From Ophiodon elongatus (lineage: Eukaryota > Chordata > Actinopteri > Perciformes > Hexagrammidae), in the NCBI GenBank assembly GCA_016806645.1, contig JACSYO010001717.1, positions 58,501 through 122,500 on the forward strand: 64,000 nt of DNA, read 5' to 3'. The translations under genes and the position numbers were made by a program. Below, piece after piece: positions 47,461 through 59,900 of this stretch. How positions within the stretch are numbered: position 1 is the first letter of the stretch; every line of letters begins with the position of its first letter. The notes below the pieces were generated by a model. The model saw only the letters and a program-made list of their open reading frames with translations. It was not told where the DNA came from and ran no database searches.

Positions 47461-48383
47461 TTACACAATATTTGCTTTCTGATTTAATTTCATTCTTCAG
47501 TAAAACCACTCAAGAGAGAGAGAGATCACCGGTTCAGTCTTTTCTTCTGGGGCGAAGGACAGCTAACGAGAGAGCCTGAATAGGTCTAGACTATGAAGAG
47601 CCGCGCCATTCACGAAGGCAGCTCCTGACTACTTTTAGTGGGTCGGCCCGTCTGACGCGACGCGGGAGCCAAAAGAAGCGGAATGAAAGGAGACCCGCGC
47701 TACGCCTCCTCCGGAAGGGAGAAAGAAGCGGCGTAAACGCGGGATTTGTAAACAAAACGAGAGATGAAACACTGTTTGACTGTAGTTTCATTATCAGCCC
47801 TTGATGCGAGAGCATCCCGACGTTATGTTGGCGGGTTTAAAGGTTTGGAATAAAACTAAGAGTGAGGCGAGAACTGCGTTCTCCACAATTCCCCCGCTCG
47901 CTCTCCTCGAACAGAGATGTGCTGACAGTCGTGCAGCTTGAAATGTAAATAGGTCCGACATTAGTATTCAGCCGCCATCCCATATTCTGTTTTTGTATCT
48001 GTGCATGTGTGTGTGTATTTAGGCACGGGGGGTGGGTGGGGGGGGGAGCAGTAGGGAATTGGAGTATTTGATCAGACTCCCCTTGGCTTAGTGTGAATCT
48101 CAGTAGCAGGAGTTCATCTGCGGGACAGTCGGTAGCGCTGAGCGCATCAGCTTCATAGCAGATTTTGGCAGATTTTGGGCATCATGCAAATATGTGTGTG
48201 TGTGTGTGTGACAGTCTGTGTTTGTGTGTTTGTTTGTTTGTTTGTGTGAGTGTAATTGGGAGCTCCAGCATCTGTCTCCTTACATGTAGCGCTCCTCCAT
48301 CCCACACAACTCAATACGCGAGATACCAGCGCGACATGCAAACACTAAGCCGCGAAACACCTACGCAATCCGAGTCAGTTTGA

Positions 48384-48385
<2 letters not shown>
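47461..48385. other. Intergenic, no gene recognised
   Basis: A moderately GC-rich patch at 47580-47730 without a supported reading frame. Short GT tracts at 48192-48210. Confidence 0.5.

Positions 48386-48386
<1 letters not shown>

Positions 48387-48453
<67 letters not shown>
48387..48453. repeat. (GT)n microsatellite
   Basis: About 33 GT units. Confidence 0.95.
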
Positions 48454-48454
<1 letters not shown>

Positions 48455-48569
48455 TTTCTGGGCTCTTTGTCTGTCACATTCACCGGTAAGTGAACCCATG
48501 TCCCTGAAAATCCAAATGACACAGTAAACTGTTCTTGTCACCCATAAATCCAGGCAATTATCCTGGCAC

Positions 48570-48633
48570 ACACACACACGCACACACGCACGCACACACG
48601 CACACACGCACGCACGCACGCACACACACGCAT
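48570..48633. repeat. (CA/CG)n mixed dinucleotide tract
   Basis: CACACG interleaved with CGCACG. Confidence 0.9.
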
Positions 48634-48734
48634 ACGGGCAGATACTCTGTGTGCACCATCATTTCCAATGTATGTGTGCCAGTGTGTTAATCTGGCACCT
48701 TTTATGCCTGTTGGCAGGGACTGAGGAAGAATGA

Positions 48735-48763
48735 AGAGGAGGAGGAGGAGGAGGAGGAGGAGC
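48735..48763. repeat. (GGA)n microsatellite
   Basis: About 9-10 GAG units. Confidence 0.9.
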
Positions 48764-49264
48764 GGTGTGGGAGTTTGTTCAAACTCAAGGCCTTACGTGA
48801 TCCGTAGCGGCTCTATAAATCCTTTAGAACTATTCAAACTTATTCAAACCGCACCAGCAGAATTTCTTTTACCGCAGTGTCAACACTGGTTGCTAACTTG
48901 CCTCCAGATGTTGTTGATTTATTGCAGTTCCATTGAGCACTCAGTCGAAAGTGATGCAAAAGAGGACAGAACTTTAGTCCCTAATAAAGACTAGACTTCC
49001 TAATAACTGTTTTTCTTTTTTTTTAAAGCCAAGATAACCCTGATGACATGAATAGGATTATTTTCTCAGACTTGACAAAGCCCCACTAGAACCACAAAAA
49101 GACATCACACTATTTTCACAGAATGGTACTTCTTAATAATAGGGTATGGTGGGAGAAAAAGGTGGATGCATTGTAGAGCCACATTTCCGCTGCATGGTAC
49201 GGAACGGCTCTCGACTCAACTTGACGCCCTCTGTTTTTGGTTTTCCGCATTGGCTGTTTATCAG
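48764..49264. other. Intergenic, no gene recognised
   Basis: Nothing seen. Confidence 0.5.
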
Positions 49265-49600
49265 AAGCGGACGTAGTTCTCATGATGACACCCGTTGGTT
49301 TGTGGACTTAGCCCCGCCCTAAAGCATCCCCTGCTTTATGGTCTGTTTGACTCTAAATGGATCGTAATTTACTAAATGAACATCATGCTGTAGTGAAGAA
49401 GACTTGAAACTAGAGATTGAGACATAAACTCATGTTTACAATGTTTACTGAGGGAATAAATCAAGAGAGAAGTAGAGTCATTTTCTATAGACTTCTATAC
49501 AACCAGAGGAGTCGCCCCCTGGTGGTCAGGAGAGAGAATGCAGCTTTAAGGGACTTCACTTTTCAGAACCCGAGATTGCTGCATGGTTTTCCAAGGGGAA
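49265..49600 (+). repeat. Dispersed repeat family A, copy 2
   Basis: From 'gaagcggacgtagttctcatg' through 'gccccgccctaaagcatccc', 'gagggaataaatcaagagag' and 'gaggagtcgccccctggtgg' to 'cagaacccgagattgctgcatgg'. The left portion is shortened relative to copy 1. Confidence 0.82.
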
Positions 49601-49972
49601 TATATATTGACAGTACCTGGTACCTAGGACTTTTTGGTACCACCGCGGTCGAGGTTCCAAGCAAGCTGAGCCGATACTAGAGGGTGGAGTTGAAACACTG
49701 TCACTAACAGGACATTTTCAAATAGCCAAACTACCGTCAGTAGCAAGAGACAATTTTGGAAAACGAAACAGAGAAAAGTACCTGTAGCGAGTGGAGCCGA
49801 ACCACGCAGTGGAAGTGAGGCATATGAGCTGTGCTGCGACTGGGACATTGTGATATCCAAATGATTTGCACAGTTAGGAAATAAAGGGCACCAAAGTCAA
49901 ATGTTTCCGTCCGTGTTGATGGTAGATTTGTTACAACAAAGGTCAGTGCTGATCACTAACAGACACGCCCGG

Positions 49973-50032
49973 CGGTGGCCCTAAGGGTCAAAACACCACA
50001 CCATTTCAGTGTTTTGACCCTCAGGGCCACCG
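49973..50032. repeat. 24-bp inverted repeat with 12-nt loop
   Basis: Arm 1 49973-49996 starts CGGTGGCCCTAAGGGTCAAA. Arm 2 50009-50032 is its reverse complement with one mismatch. It could be the core of a miniature transposon or a foldable transcript. Confidence 0.85.
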
Positions 50033-50640
50033 TAACTCCACCCTCCACTTGCATTAATGTGTCCTGAATGATCAGACTGTAATCATGGAGCGGAGTGGTG
50101 TCAGGCGCAGATGGAAATACAAACAGGGGATCAGTTTAGTAATCGTGAAGAGCACAACTCGGCCTGTGAAAACAGAAGCACCATGTCCTCTGTGGCTCTG
50201 GAGGAGGTTATTCTTTTTATTGTTTGAGGATATGTTTTTTGATTCTTCACCAGAGTGGACATTGGTGACACAGACAGGAAACTTGGACAGGGAGAGATGC
50301 AGCAGAGGTACACGGCTGAAATCAAACCAGGGGTGTGGCGGTATGTGCCCTAACCGCTAGCCCACCAGGACGCCCCTGGAGGAGCTTTGTCAAGTCTGAG
50401 AAAATGACCCTGATGATGTCATCAGGTGGTGAAAGTCTGGTGACAGATGCTATCCAGTTGTATTATGGGATGGCAAGGCAGCTGCATTTATATGGCATAA
50501 TTCAAAGACAAAAGCAATTAAAAATGCTTTACACTGGCAAAGAAAAGTACTAGAATTACATAAATTTAAAAACAATAAGCAATAAAAACTAGAATAAAAT
50601 CAATTACATAAAAATGTGATTAAACAAATGTGATGAAATT
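50033..50640. other. Intergenic; includes an L2-type tail fragment
   Basis: About 50480-50620 reads 'atttatatggcataattcaaag...aaaatgctttac', the reversed end of an L2-like LINE or SINE. No gene. Confidence 0.5.
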
Positions 50641-50644
50641 AAAT

Positions 50645-52440
50645 GAAATAAGATTATCCTTTATTCAATTCAATTCAATTCAATTCAATTCAATTTATTT
50701 TTGTATAGCCCAAAATCACAAATTACAAATTTGCCTCAGAGGGCTTTACAATCTGTACACAACGACATCCTCTGTCCCAGGACCTCTCATCGACTCAGGA
50801 AAAACTCCCCCAAAAAAACCCTTTCAACAGGGAGAAAAATGGAAGAAACCTTCAGGAGAGCAGCAGAGGAGGATCCTCTCCCAGGATGGACAGAGTACGA
50901 AAATAGATGTCATGTGTACAGAATGAACAGCATAACAGAGTTACAACACGTTCAATTCACATGACAGAAATGATTCATGTAATAGTAGCAGTAGGTGACG
51001 GGGAGGACCACAACAGGACGTAGGACCAGGGTCCAGATTTAACCACGATCCACAGAAACCTGCGAGGAGAGAAGGCACAAAGACTTCGGGGATGGAGCAG
51101 AGCTAGTAATGTGGATTAATGGTGCATGAATTCATACAGAAGGTAAAATAGAAAAGAATGTGCGTCAGCAGTTCCACGGAAGGAACCAGGAGGCAGGACC
51201 AGGGTCCAGATGCAACCATGATTCGTGGAAACCTGCGAGGTGAGAAAGCACAAAGACTTCGGGGGAAGAAGTAGAGTTAGTAATGTGCATTGATAGAACA
51301 TGAATTCATACAGAAGGAGAGAGAGAAAAGGATAGAGGAGCTCAGTGTATCCTAAATTGTCCCCCAGAAGTCTAGGCCTATAGCAGCATATCAAGGGGCT
51401 GGAAAGAATGGACCAGGGCAAACCTGAGCCAGCCCTAACTGTAAACCTGAGCCAGCCCTAACTATAAGCGCTATCAAAGAGGAAAGTCTTAAGTCTACTC
51501 TTAAATGTGGTCACTGTGTCTGCCCCCCGGACTGAAAGTGGAAGCTGGTTCCATAGAAGAGGAGCTTGATAACTGAAGGCTCTGGCTCCCATCCTACTTT
51601 TTAAGACTCTAGGAACCACAAGCAGCCCCGCATTCAGTGAGCACAGCTCTCTAGTGGGGAAATATGGTACTATGAGATCCTTAAGATATGATGGTGCCTC
51701 ACCAATTAAGGCTTTGTAGGTGAGGAGAAGGATTTTAAATTTGACTCTGGATTTTACAGGGAGCCAGTGAAGAGAAGCTAATACAGGAGTAATATGATCT
51801 CTTCTCTTAGTTTTTGTTAGTACACGAGCTGCAGCATTCTGGATCAACTGGAGAGATTTAAGAGACTTATTAGAGCAGCCTGATAATAAGGAGTTACAGT
51901 AATCTAGTCTAGAAGTAACAAATGCGTGAACTAATTTTTCTGCATCGCTTTGAGACAGGATGTGTCTAATTTTTGAAATGTTACGTAGGTGAAAAAAGGC
52001 AGTCCTTGAGATTTGTTTTACGTGAGAGTTAAAGGACAAGTCCTGATCAAAGACAACTCCGAGATTCTTTACGGTGGTGCTGGATGCCAGGGCAATGCCA
52101 TCAAGAGAAACTATATCATTAGATAGTTGATTCCGGAGGTGTTCTGGGCCTAGTAAAATAACTACAGTTTTGTCTGAGTTTAACATCAGGAAGTTGCAGG
52201 TCATCCATGTTGTTATATCTTTGAGACATGCTTGAAGTTTAGCAAGCTGGTTGGTTTCGTCTGGCTTGATCGATATATATAATTGAGTATCATCAGCGTA
52301 AAAATGAAAGTCTATGGAGTGTCTTCTGATAATATTGCCCAAAGGAAGCATATATAAGGTGAATAAGATTGGTCCAAGCACAGAACCTTGTGGAACTCCG
52401 TTTATCAGTCTCACAGCAGCAAAGAGCATAGTGCAACAAG
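50645..52440 (-). mobile_element. L2/Maui-like LINE, 5'-truncated, RT C-terminal half open
   Basis: A minus-strand open frame ends at 51458. 'GVPQGSVLGPILFTLYMLPL' begins near 52400, then the active-site 'FHFYADDTQLY', 'LNSDKTVVI', 'NLGVVFDQDLSF', 'RLDYCNSLLSG', 'LQLIQNAAARVLTKTKRRDH' and the terminal 'SRLKTFLF'. It runs without a stop through the RT palm and thumb. The 3' untranslated part extends to the (TTCAA)n tail at 50666-50695. N-terminal RT and endonuclease are absent, so it cannot be autonomous. Confidence 0.92.
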
Positions 52441-52479
52441 AGGCATCAGTAAAAAAAAAGAAAGTATAATACACAAGTA

Positions 52480-54220
52480 TAACAGTAAAGGTGTAATAAT
52501 AAACCGTAAAACTAACGAAAACTAAATAAGATATAATCGGACTGAATGGTTGAGTTCACATTACTGCCCGTATGAAGTATGAAATGTTGATATTGCATAA
52601 ACAAATACAGACAGAACAGAAATGCAGTGAAGAGTGCAGCAAAGAGCTGTACGTTGCCACACATGCAAGAAAGGAAATAAAAGTTATATGGCCATAATAA
52701 AAGCATAAAATCTAGATCATACGTCGTGATAGGATCATCAATAGAAAAAATAATATGTAGCAGAGCTGCCTTTGTAGAGTTAGAGGGGACTGGACTCGAC
52801 ACGGCGTGGAAGTGGTAACAGATGATGCTTTTATCCATCTGGAGCGAGGAGTCAGCAGTCAGTGTGTAAAACAGAGCAGTCAATACAATAGGTTTTTAAA
52901 ACAAAATGATGAATGCCTGCAACCACAGGAGTTCCTTGAGCATACGGTCATTAATGTGCACCACAAATATCCGGCTGATGGGTGGAGCAGTATGCGAGGT
53001 TAGCCCGGGACAGACAGGTACACACTCGCACACACACACGAACGAACACATCATCCCCTCCTGACTCATGCCTGGTGGAGATAAAAAAAAAAAGAAGAAA
53101 AAAAAAGGTCTTTCGAGTCCCTGTGATTTATAAGTATCTGGGATCCACTATCCACTGTCCATAACTGTAAGCAGGAAAAGAAAACAAGGACATCCGCGAT
53201 AGAGCGAGCAAGCAGCAAAGCGTCTGCCCTGCGAGAAAGCAGGAAGCTTAGGATTCAGCATTTTTGGAGCTTGACCCATATTAAGAAACTAAAAGTCAGG
53301 ACATTTCTAGCCACTGCTGCATTGACTATAAAAAGTTTCTTTTTTTTGTCTCTTGAAGGTCCCCAACTATACGAAATTTCTGCAAAACTTGCAAAAAAGA
53401 AACTTGGTGGATGAGGAACAGAGTAACAAGTAACGCAAGTTGTTGATTCAATATTACAAGAAGGAGTTACATGTAACATCTAGTGTTTCCTGAGGTAAAG
53501 AGAAATCCAATTTAAATATGTGTAACAGGGATGATTTGAATGAGCTAAACGTAATCTAGTTAAATTACACGGGAACGGTCCCGGTGCGAGATGCATGTTA
53601 AAAAGACGTAAAGAGAAGCAGGAGGATTTGAGTTCTCTTATGGGAACCTCTGTGTTCAGAAGTCGTTTCTGATTAATATCAGGATTACAGCTGGGTATTA
53701 GTGGGGATACGTGTGATTTGCAATTATGCAGCAATGCTGTATTTGAGTCACATGGGCAGCAGTTTGGTTTGGGGCAATGTCAGTGCTGTTATCAGATAAT
53801 TCCCTCCCCGTAAAGTAAATGCACGGGTTGAATTTATATTCAGAATTTCTATCGTCCATCAGACCCTGGGTACTCTCTGTTTCGTTTTGTTGTAACCTTT
53901 TATAAGGGTTCCATTAGTTGCTTCATCCTCCATTACATTTCGAGTGTCACTTTCTAACACATTATGGACTACATGGAAAATGTATTTCTAACCAAATGAG
54001 AAAAAGATACAAGTCAGGACCCATATATCTTATTAAAAATTGGGAACAGACATATGTCCGTAATGCTCTTTTGAGGATAATATACAGTCTAGAGCAGTTC
54101 ATCATTTGAATTTTTTATTACATTTTTACAAACAGGGATTTTCCTCCATGGGGTGTGGACAGTGATCACTGGCCAGTGAGCCTTAGCACACAAACCGTGG
54201 CAGTGAAAGGGTAAAGCTGG
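52480..54220. other. Intergenic, no gene recognised
   Basis: Short open frames on both strands without family similarity; A-run at 53082-53107. Confidence 0.5.
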
Positions 54221-54224
54221 TGTT

Positions 54225-54680
54225 ATTCTCATGGTCTCTATGTAGAAGTGAACGTAGCCACCGTGACGTCATGCATTGGTTTGAAGATTGAAGCCTCTAA
54301 ATTGTCATTTTGGATGTCGCCATCTTGTTTTTTTGCAACCAGAAGTGACATGAGTGGGTGGAGCTAAGTACAACCGAACGCTGAATAACACACTCTGCTT
54401 TATGGTCTGTTTGACTCTAAATGGACCATAATTTACTAAATGAACATCATTCTGTATTGAAGACGACTTGAAACTAGAGATTGAGACATAAACTCATGTT
54501 TACAATGTTTCCTGAGGGAATAAATCAAGAGAGAAGTAGAGTCATTTTCTATAGACTTCTATACAATCTGACTTCTTTTTACAACCAAAGGAGTCTCCCC
54601 CTGCTGGATGTTAGAGAGAATGCAAGTTTTAAGACACTTCTCCATTGACTTCACGTTTTTAGAAGTGGAGGTTGCTGCCT
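54225..54680 (+). repeat. Dispersed repeat family A, copy 3 (most complete)
   Basis: Begins 'ctcatggtctctatgtagaag', passes 'ggatgtcgccatcttg' and 'gcaaccagaagtgac', then the shared 3' half to 'agtggaggttgctgcctag'. Confidence 0.85.
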
Positions 54681-55434
54681 AGTAATATATACATTTCTTA
54701 AAGTCAACACATCTCTTGAAAAGACCCAAAAGACCAATATGATCAGATTTGATCACACCAGCATTTAAAACGTCGACATTTTGTGGTGGCGTAGAACTTT
54801 TGAGCCAAGCTCAACTTCATTATTGATTAAGCTGTGCTTTGTTTTGTTTTTTATTACCAACATTGCTTTTAAAAAAAAAGATTTGTTTGTTGTGTTTTTT
54901 TTCCACCATTCTATCGCCTTTTAATCATTTATTTGTTTTAGTCATTGATTTACCATGATAAATACTCTTTTCCCTCTCCCAATATACCTGAACATTCCTC
55001 CGGTCACACTTTCTTGTGACTGATAGCTTTTGGGCCGTTAGCTTGCTGGCTACGTAGTTTACCCTTCAAGTAGCCCCGACATCGCCAACCCTTCAGCAAC
55101 GCACAGAGACAATGTCTCTGTACCACTTCCTGCTGTGATCGACTGGACCATGACTGTCTCCCAAAACCCTCAGGTTTCCTCTGTCTGAGGCACTCGGCCC
55201 CAAGCTCATTAGTTCCCACCGAGGACGCAAATCTTTTGGAATATAGTTCAGTTGCCAAGTAATTTTCCGAAACACCTGGTCACTGTAGTTTTCAGCAAAT
55301 GACACTCCAACAGGAGGGAAAATTGCATTTGTTAGGGACTATTTTCAGCCACGGATTAATACACATTTGGTGCTCTAATGAGCGTTTGGGGCATTCAGGA
55401 CAGTGTACGTGGGACTGAGTCAAAATAAACTACA

Positions 55435-55436
<2 letters not shown>
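54681..55436. other. Intergenic, no gene recognised
   Basis: Minus-strand open frame 55004-55258 overlaps another at 55093-55305. Neither shows a recognisable domain. Confidence 0.45.

Positions 55437-55492
<56 letters not shown>
55437..55492. repeat. (GT)n microsatellite
   Basis: About 28 GT units. Confidence 0.95.
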
Positions 55493-55496
<4 letters not shown>

Positions 55497-55676
55497 TCAT
55501 GGTGATGATGTGTTTTTAATAGTTTGTGGACAACAATGGAGCTCGATGGCACTGAGGCCTGCATACACACATAATGCTTGTTAGCCGACTCACTCATTGT
55601 TGGTTTGGGTCTTTTCATTTAGATTTTTGACAATAACTACTTTGCCAGCATTGAGTGCATATCAATCTGTGGCATG

Positions 55677-55677
55677 C

Positions 55678-55709
<32 letters not shown>

Positions 55710-55727
55710 GTGCGTGTGTGCGTGTGC

Positions 55728-55759
<32 letters not shown>

Positions 55760-55760
55760 C
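55677..55760. repeat. (GT)n with GCGT interruptions
   Basis: GTGTGC and GCGT variants throughout. Confidence 0.95.
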
Positions 55761-55914
55761 TGTCAAGATTACATTTGCCGACAACCTCTGAGCATCTTTC
55801 TTTCTTTGATTATTACTGGATGTGTTACAAGTCAGCATCTGTGTCAACCAGGGCAGATGGCAACGGAGACACTCGGCAATCCAGATCGAGGGTAAACAGA
55901 GGCGGTTAACCCAG

Positions 55915-56024
55915 TGTGTGTGTGTGTGCGTGTGTGTGTGTGTGTGTGTGTGCGTGTGTGTGTGTGCATTAGTGCGTGTGTGTGTGTGTGCGTGCGTGTG
56001 TGTGTGTGCGCGTGTGTGTGTGCA
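55915..56024. repeat. (GT)n with GCGT interruptions
   Basis: Third long GT tract within 600 bp. Confidence 0.95.
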
Positions 56025-56690
56025 AAAAGAGAGCAGCGAGCGTGTGCGTACTCCAGCGCCTCTTGATGCTGCATATGTCTCCTCCCCCTCCCATGGTGAG
56101 AAGCTCATCATCAGAATAGCTCTCGCTCCCCCCCCTCCCTCTCCACACTTGTTGAGGAGCTGTCATCTCTTTCTCTCTCTCTCCCTCCCTCCCTCCCTCC
56201 CTTTCCCCTCGCTCTGTCATCTTTCCAGCGTGGCTGCAGGGGCGGATCAAAGCCGCGTGGAGGCGGAGGGAGATGGAAGGAGGGGGGACGGGGGGGTGTA
56301 GAGAGAGGGAAGAGCAGGATGAAGCGGGAGTATTTCTGTTTTTTTAGGGGTGAAAGAGAGGACAGGGTGGCTCTGTGACACACATACAACCCCCCCACAC
56401 ACCCCCCAGCTGAAATATGCTGCAATAAGGAGCGCTGAGGTTTGAGCTGCTGCTGCTGCTGCAACCCAGCTGAATGTACGCAGACATGAATGACAAAAAC
56501 AAGCGCCTGTTTGATCATGAACACATACGAGGCTGAAAATCTATATCACAGACTATTTAACCAGTACGGAGGACTTACGGAGGAAAAAAACAACAACACA
56601 GTTTTCGTCACTTAGTCTGATCCTGTGAGAAAGGTCGAATCAACACGGCTGGCACTCTTCCAGAAGGCATTATCATTACAGATCTGCTCA
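56025..56690. other. GA/CT-rich low-complexity region, no gene assigned
   Basis: A C(T)CC-rich block 56120-56215, a purine block 56250-56320 and a (CTG)5 at 56445-56462. A short plus frame from 56475 ('MYADMNDKNKRLFDHEH') has no recognised relative. It might be a 5' exon of a gene to the right, but nothing supports that. Confidence 0.35.
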
Positions 56691-56755
56691 ACACACACAC
56701 ACACACACGCACGCACGCACGCACACACACACACACACACTCAGACACTCAGACA
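56691..56755. repeat. (CA)n/(CGCA)n microsatellite
   Basis: CA units with an internal (GCAC) run, then 'tcagacac' repeats. Confidence 0.9.
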
Positions 56756-57199
56756 GACAGACTGGGAGGCCCGTAATGATGACTTTTTTAATGTTTCCTC
56801 AGTGCAGTTTTTCTTTCTGCCACAAGGTGACAGCGTCGGATGATCTGACCACATGCTGCTAAATCACAGGCCCTCACATATTTGACCCAGTAAATCACCT
56901 CATACGACACCAAGAATGGCGAATCACATACAACAGCATTTCAGGCTGTTTGACGTTAATGTCATGATCGGCTAAAGTAACAGGCAGAGGCATATTGGCA
57001 TGGCTCTGTTGCAAAATGCATGAATGTCGCAGTGGGAAGAAAAACTAAATAGAATCCATGAATATCTTACAGTCACAAAAAGATGCACATTATAATCTCC
57101 TGTTTATATATATATATATCTTTTTAAAACCAGGAACTTCATATATGAAGACGTTTCAGGCGGTTTGGCAGTGGGGGAATTTAAAGTACATTCAACCAA

Positions 57200-57385
57200 G
57201 TGCTGTCCTTAAGTGAAATGTTCAGTTTCTTGAGTGTTTCCATTTTATGTTGCCTTATATTTCTGCTCAACTCCATTTAAAGTCTGCATTTCTGGTCTTC
57301 TTAGATGGATGTCGCCATCTTGGTTTTTGGCAACCAGAAGTGAGACGAGAGGGTGGAGGTTAAGTACAACTGAACACAGGATAGA
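57200..57385 (+). repeat. 'Pentadic tactt' fragment joined to family A copy 4 (5' part only)
   Basis: 57235-57295 reads 'gtgtttccattttatgttgcc'. 57303-57375 reads 'gatgtcgccatcttggtttttggc' and 'aaccagaagtgagacgagag', the left half of family A. Confidence 0.6.
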
Positions 57386-57689
57386 CATTGTTGAATTTGG
57401 GGCAGACCCAGGCCCCTGCGGTAGGGACTCGACCAACACGGTAAAGGTTTCCTTCAAAAGACAAGTTCAACCAAATTCTTTTGAAACATATTTTTTAATC
57501 ACATGGGAAATTTAGCTTTTCAACGTGGCAAAAACAGACACAAGGGACCAGACTCATCCATCAATAAAACTGATTTAGAAAAGTAAAAATCATAGCGGTA
57601 GAGAAGGGCTATAATTCAGAAAGCGTCAAATACAATAATGATAAAAATAATAAGAAACAGGAAGTGAAAACAATACACTGGCAAAAAAA

Positions 57690-57970
57690 CAGTTAAAAAC
57701 AATAACTGTATAAAGGTTTTTTTTGGCAACTGCAAAGGGTGAAAATGTGTTCCATGAGTGCAAATTAAACAAATTCATTGCACGTTCTAAAAATAAATGC
57801 TTGAATCTCGTCCACCTTGCCCTGGGGAGTCCATATCTCGGCCCTGAGGGAAGCAGCTCTAACTCTTTGTTGCAGGTGTCAATGGCAATTATGTTTGCCT
57901 TTTGCTCGACGCCTCTATTCAAAATGTCGGAGAGCGAAGGCAGCTGCTCAAAGATGATCTCACTGGCTAT
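57690..57970 (-). mobile_element. LINE RT C-terminal fragment
   Basis: Minus-strand 'CNKELELLPSGPRYGLPRAR' then 'TRFKHLFLERAMNLFN' resembles the 'LPSGRRYRLPR..T.RFK.SF.P.A...LN' end of fish LINE ORF2 proteins. Short and isolated. Confidence 0.55.
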
Positions 57971-58069
57971 CTTTTTCAACTTGGCTTTGACTTCTAAATT
58001 ACTTCACCAAAGATTTGTAAAATGGAGTTATAGCTTAAGTTCAGTCTGAAGACCATACTCTTGCAAGCT

Positions 58070-58976
58070 CGTATTTATTTCTCATACATCTGCCATCACT
58101 TCTCACGCATGCTCACTCATTTACTTGCTGTCATTGTTCGGGGTGTCAATCAGACGCCAGCTGTCGAGATCAGCTGGTCTCCTCCATCCAATAAGCACAA
58201 CGAAACAATTACATGGTGAGCCTATCATCTTGCTGCTGTCTCTTTTAAATATGACTCTCTATGTCTCTCGACCTTCAGTACGTTCATGTTGCTGTTACGC
58301 ACCCCTCCACCTCCCCATCTCCATCCAGTCTTTACAGATCCATCAGCTTCATCAACTCATCATTCTATCAGCCTCATCAGCCTCCACCACCACCATCAAT
58401 ACCACCATCACCACCACCATCACCACCACCACCAGGTCTGGACTCCACGGGGGATCTATCTTGTTGCTCATCAGGGCAGACGGCCCTCAATTACAAATCT
58501 CCCTGTAGAGTCCAAGCACCAAAGACTCTGAGACTTCATCATCACATATCATCTGTTAACAATAAACAATTATCCTTTCTTTATTCAACTGGTCTCTCCT
58601 GATTGAAATATGGTCATCAGTTTTCTATTAATATCAAAAAACATTTTACCTGTCTGGTTAGGTATTTTTTTTCAGATTGTTTCTAATTTGTATCGAAGTC
58701 CTTGCCCATGATTGTTCCCATGGTAATGGCAACTTTTCACAGCGTCTACTATTTGTCCTCTGATGATGGTGTCCGTGGAAGGATGTGATGTTCTCCAGAA
58801 ATCAATGACCATGTCATTTGCTTTGGTGACATTCATCTTCAAGTATAGCGGCACTTGAGAAAGTCATCTACTTCAGGGCCACACTGATGTCCCCGTCTCC
58901 GTGCCGACTCCCGCAGCGGAAATATCCCAACCTACTTTCACTGCAAATCATCTTCGTTCAAGTATTTCTCAAAATC
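58070..58976. other. Intergenic, with a (CAC/CAT) trinucleotide-rich patch at 58375-58436
   Basis: No gene recognised. The patch gives artefactual Thr/Pro/His-rich frames. Confidence 0.5.
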
Positions 58977-59192
58977 AAGTTTTAATTTCTTATAATGCAG
59001 TATTCTTTCTCATTGCACAATCTAGACAATTATTAATAGTTCAACCAGGTTGAACTCTTCCTGCCACTGATTCTTTTCTTTTTTTTAAAAGAAAAGAATA
59101 TACAAACATGTATAATAAAAAAACATAGCCCACATACAAACAAGAAGAAGCTGAAATACCAAAACGTTCTCACTCCCAACTCTTGCGACCCT
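58977..59192 (+). repeat. Left arm of a ~210-bp inverted repeat
   Basis: From 'aagttttaatttcttataat' to 'cccaactcttgcgaccct'. It is matched by the reverse complement at 60923-61126 with a few small indels and substitutions. Confidence 0.88.
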
Positions 59193-59579
59193 CAAGCATT
59201 CGCTTTCTTTTCAAAATATATATATATTTTTTTTTACAGGAAACAACTTGGTTGGTTTTATGCAACAAAACTACTTGGTCAGGTTGAAGGAAAGATTGTG
59301 GTTTGGGCTATAAGATAAGTATGGTTCTTACGTAGCTAGGTAGGCTACATTACGTAAGCAATGTATTGAATGAAACTTAAAATAAGTAAAACTTGACTTT
59401 TGGTTTCACACGGGACATGAGCAGCTGTCTCCTGGGTGAAAGTCCTGTGTTTTCATTCTTGATTTTATAGACTAACAAATCAAATAATTCTACATCATAT
59501 TTCGCAGAGATTATACCGACTGCATGAAAGCACACATGAGGGAACTGGAGCCGAGGACGGGAGTTTGGGTGAGTCCACT

Positions 59580-59900
59580 TTAGCAAACTTTATAAACCCA
59601 AATTTACCCAGAGACCAGTGTGTTCTTCGAAGGATGTTCTCAGTCCCCATTAGGGCTGACACACTTGTTCTGGTCATGCCCTAGATGAGTTATCTTTTAT
59701 AAATCATTTCTGAGGTTTCCATTGCCAAATTTGGCACTCCAAATGTACATGACCTGGAAACAGACCAATGTAGGAGAATATCATCACAGTGGAGGCCATC
59801 AGCTCTTTAACTCCGGAGGTCTTTGATGCATATCAGACCTCCCATAAACCCAATGACTTTAACGGAGTCAGTCCCACCCCCCAATCCACTAACTTGCTGT
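59580..59900 (+). mobile_element. Possible L1-like LINE fragment
   Basis: 'LTHLFWSCPRW' with a shifted 'FINPNLPRDQCVLRRM' upstream resembles the cysteine-containing C-terminal 'H.FW.CP....FW' motif of fish L1 ORF2. Several frame changes. Confidence 0.4.

Noticed and set aside
47591..47815. Arg-rich minus frame in a GC-rich patch
   Set aside because: Composition effect only; no similarity or regulatory context.
55004..55305. Two overlapping minus-strand frames with polar, protein-like composition
   Set aside because: No recognisable domain, no splice structure and each frame is interrupted; cannot be supported as a gene.
58125..58602. Thr/Pro/His-rich plus frames
   Set aside because: Due to a CAC/CAT trinucleotide patch; frames in all three phases are similar.
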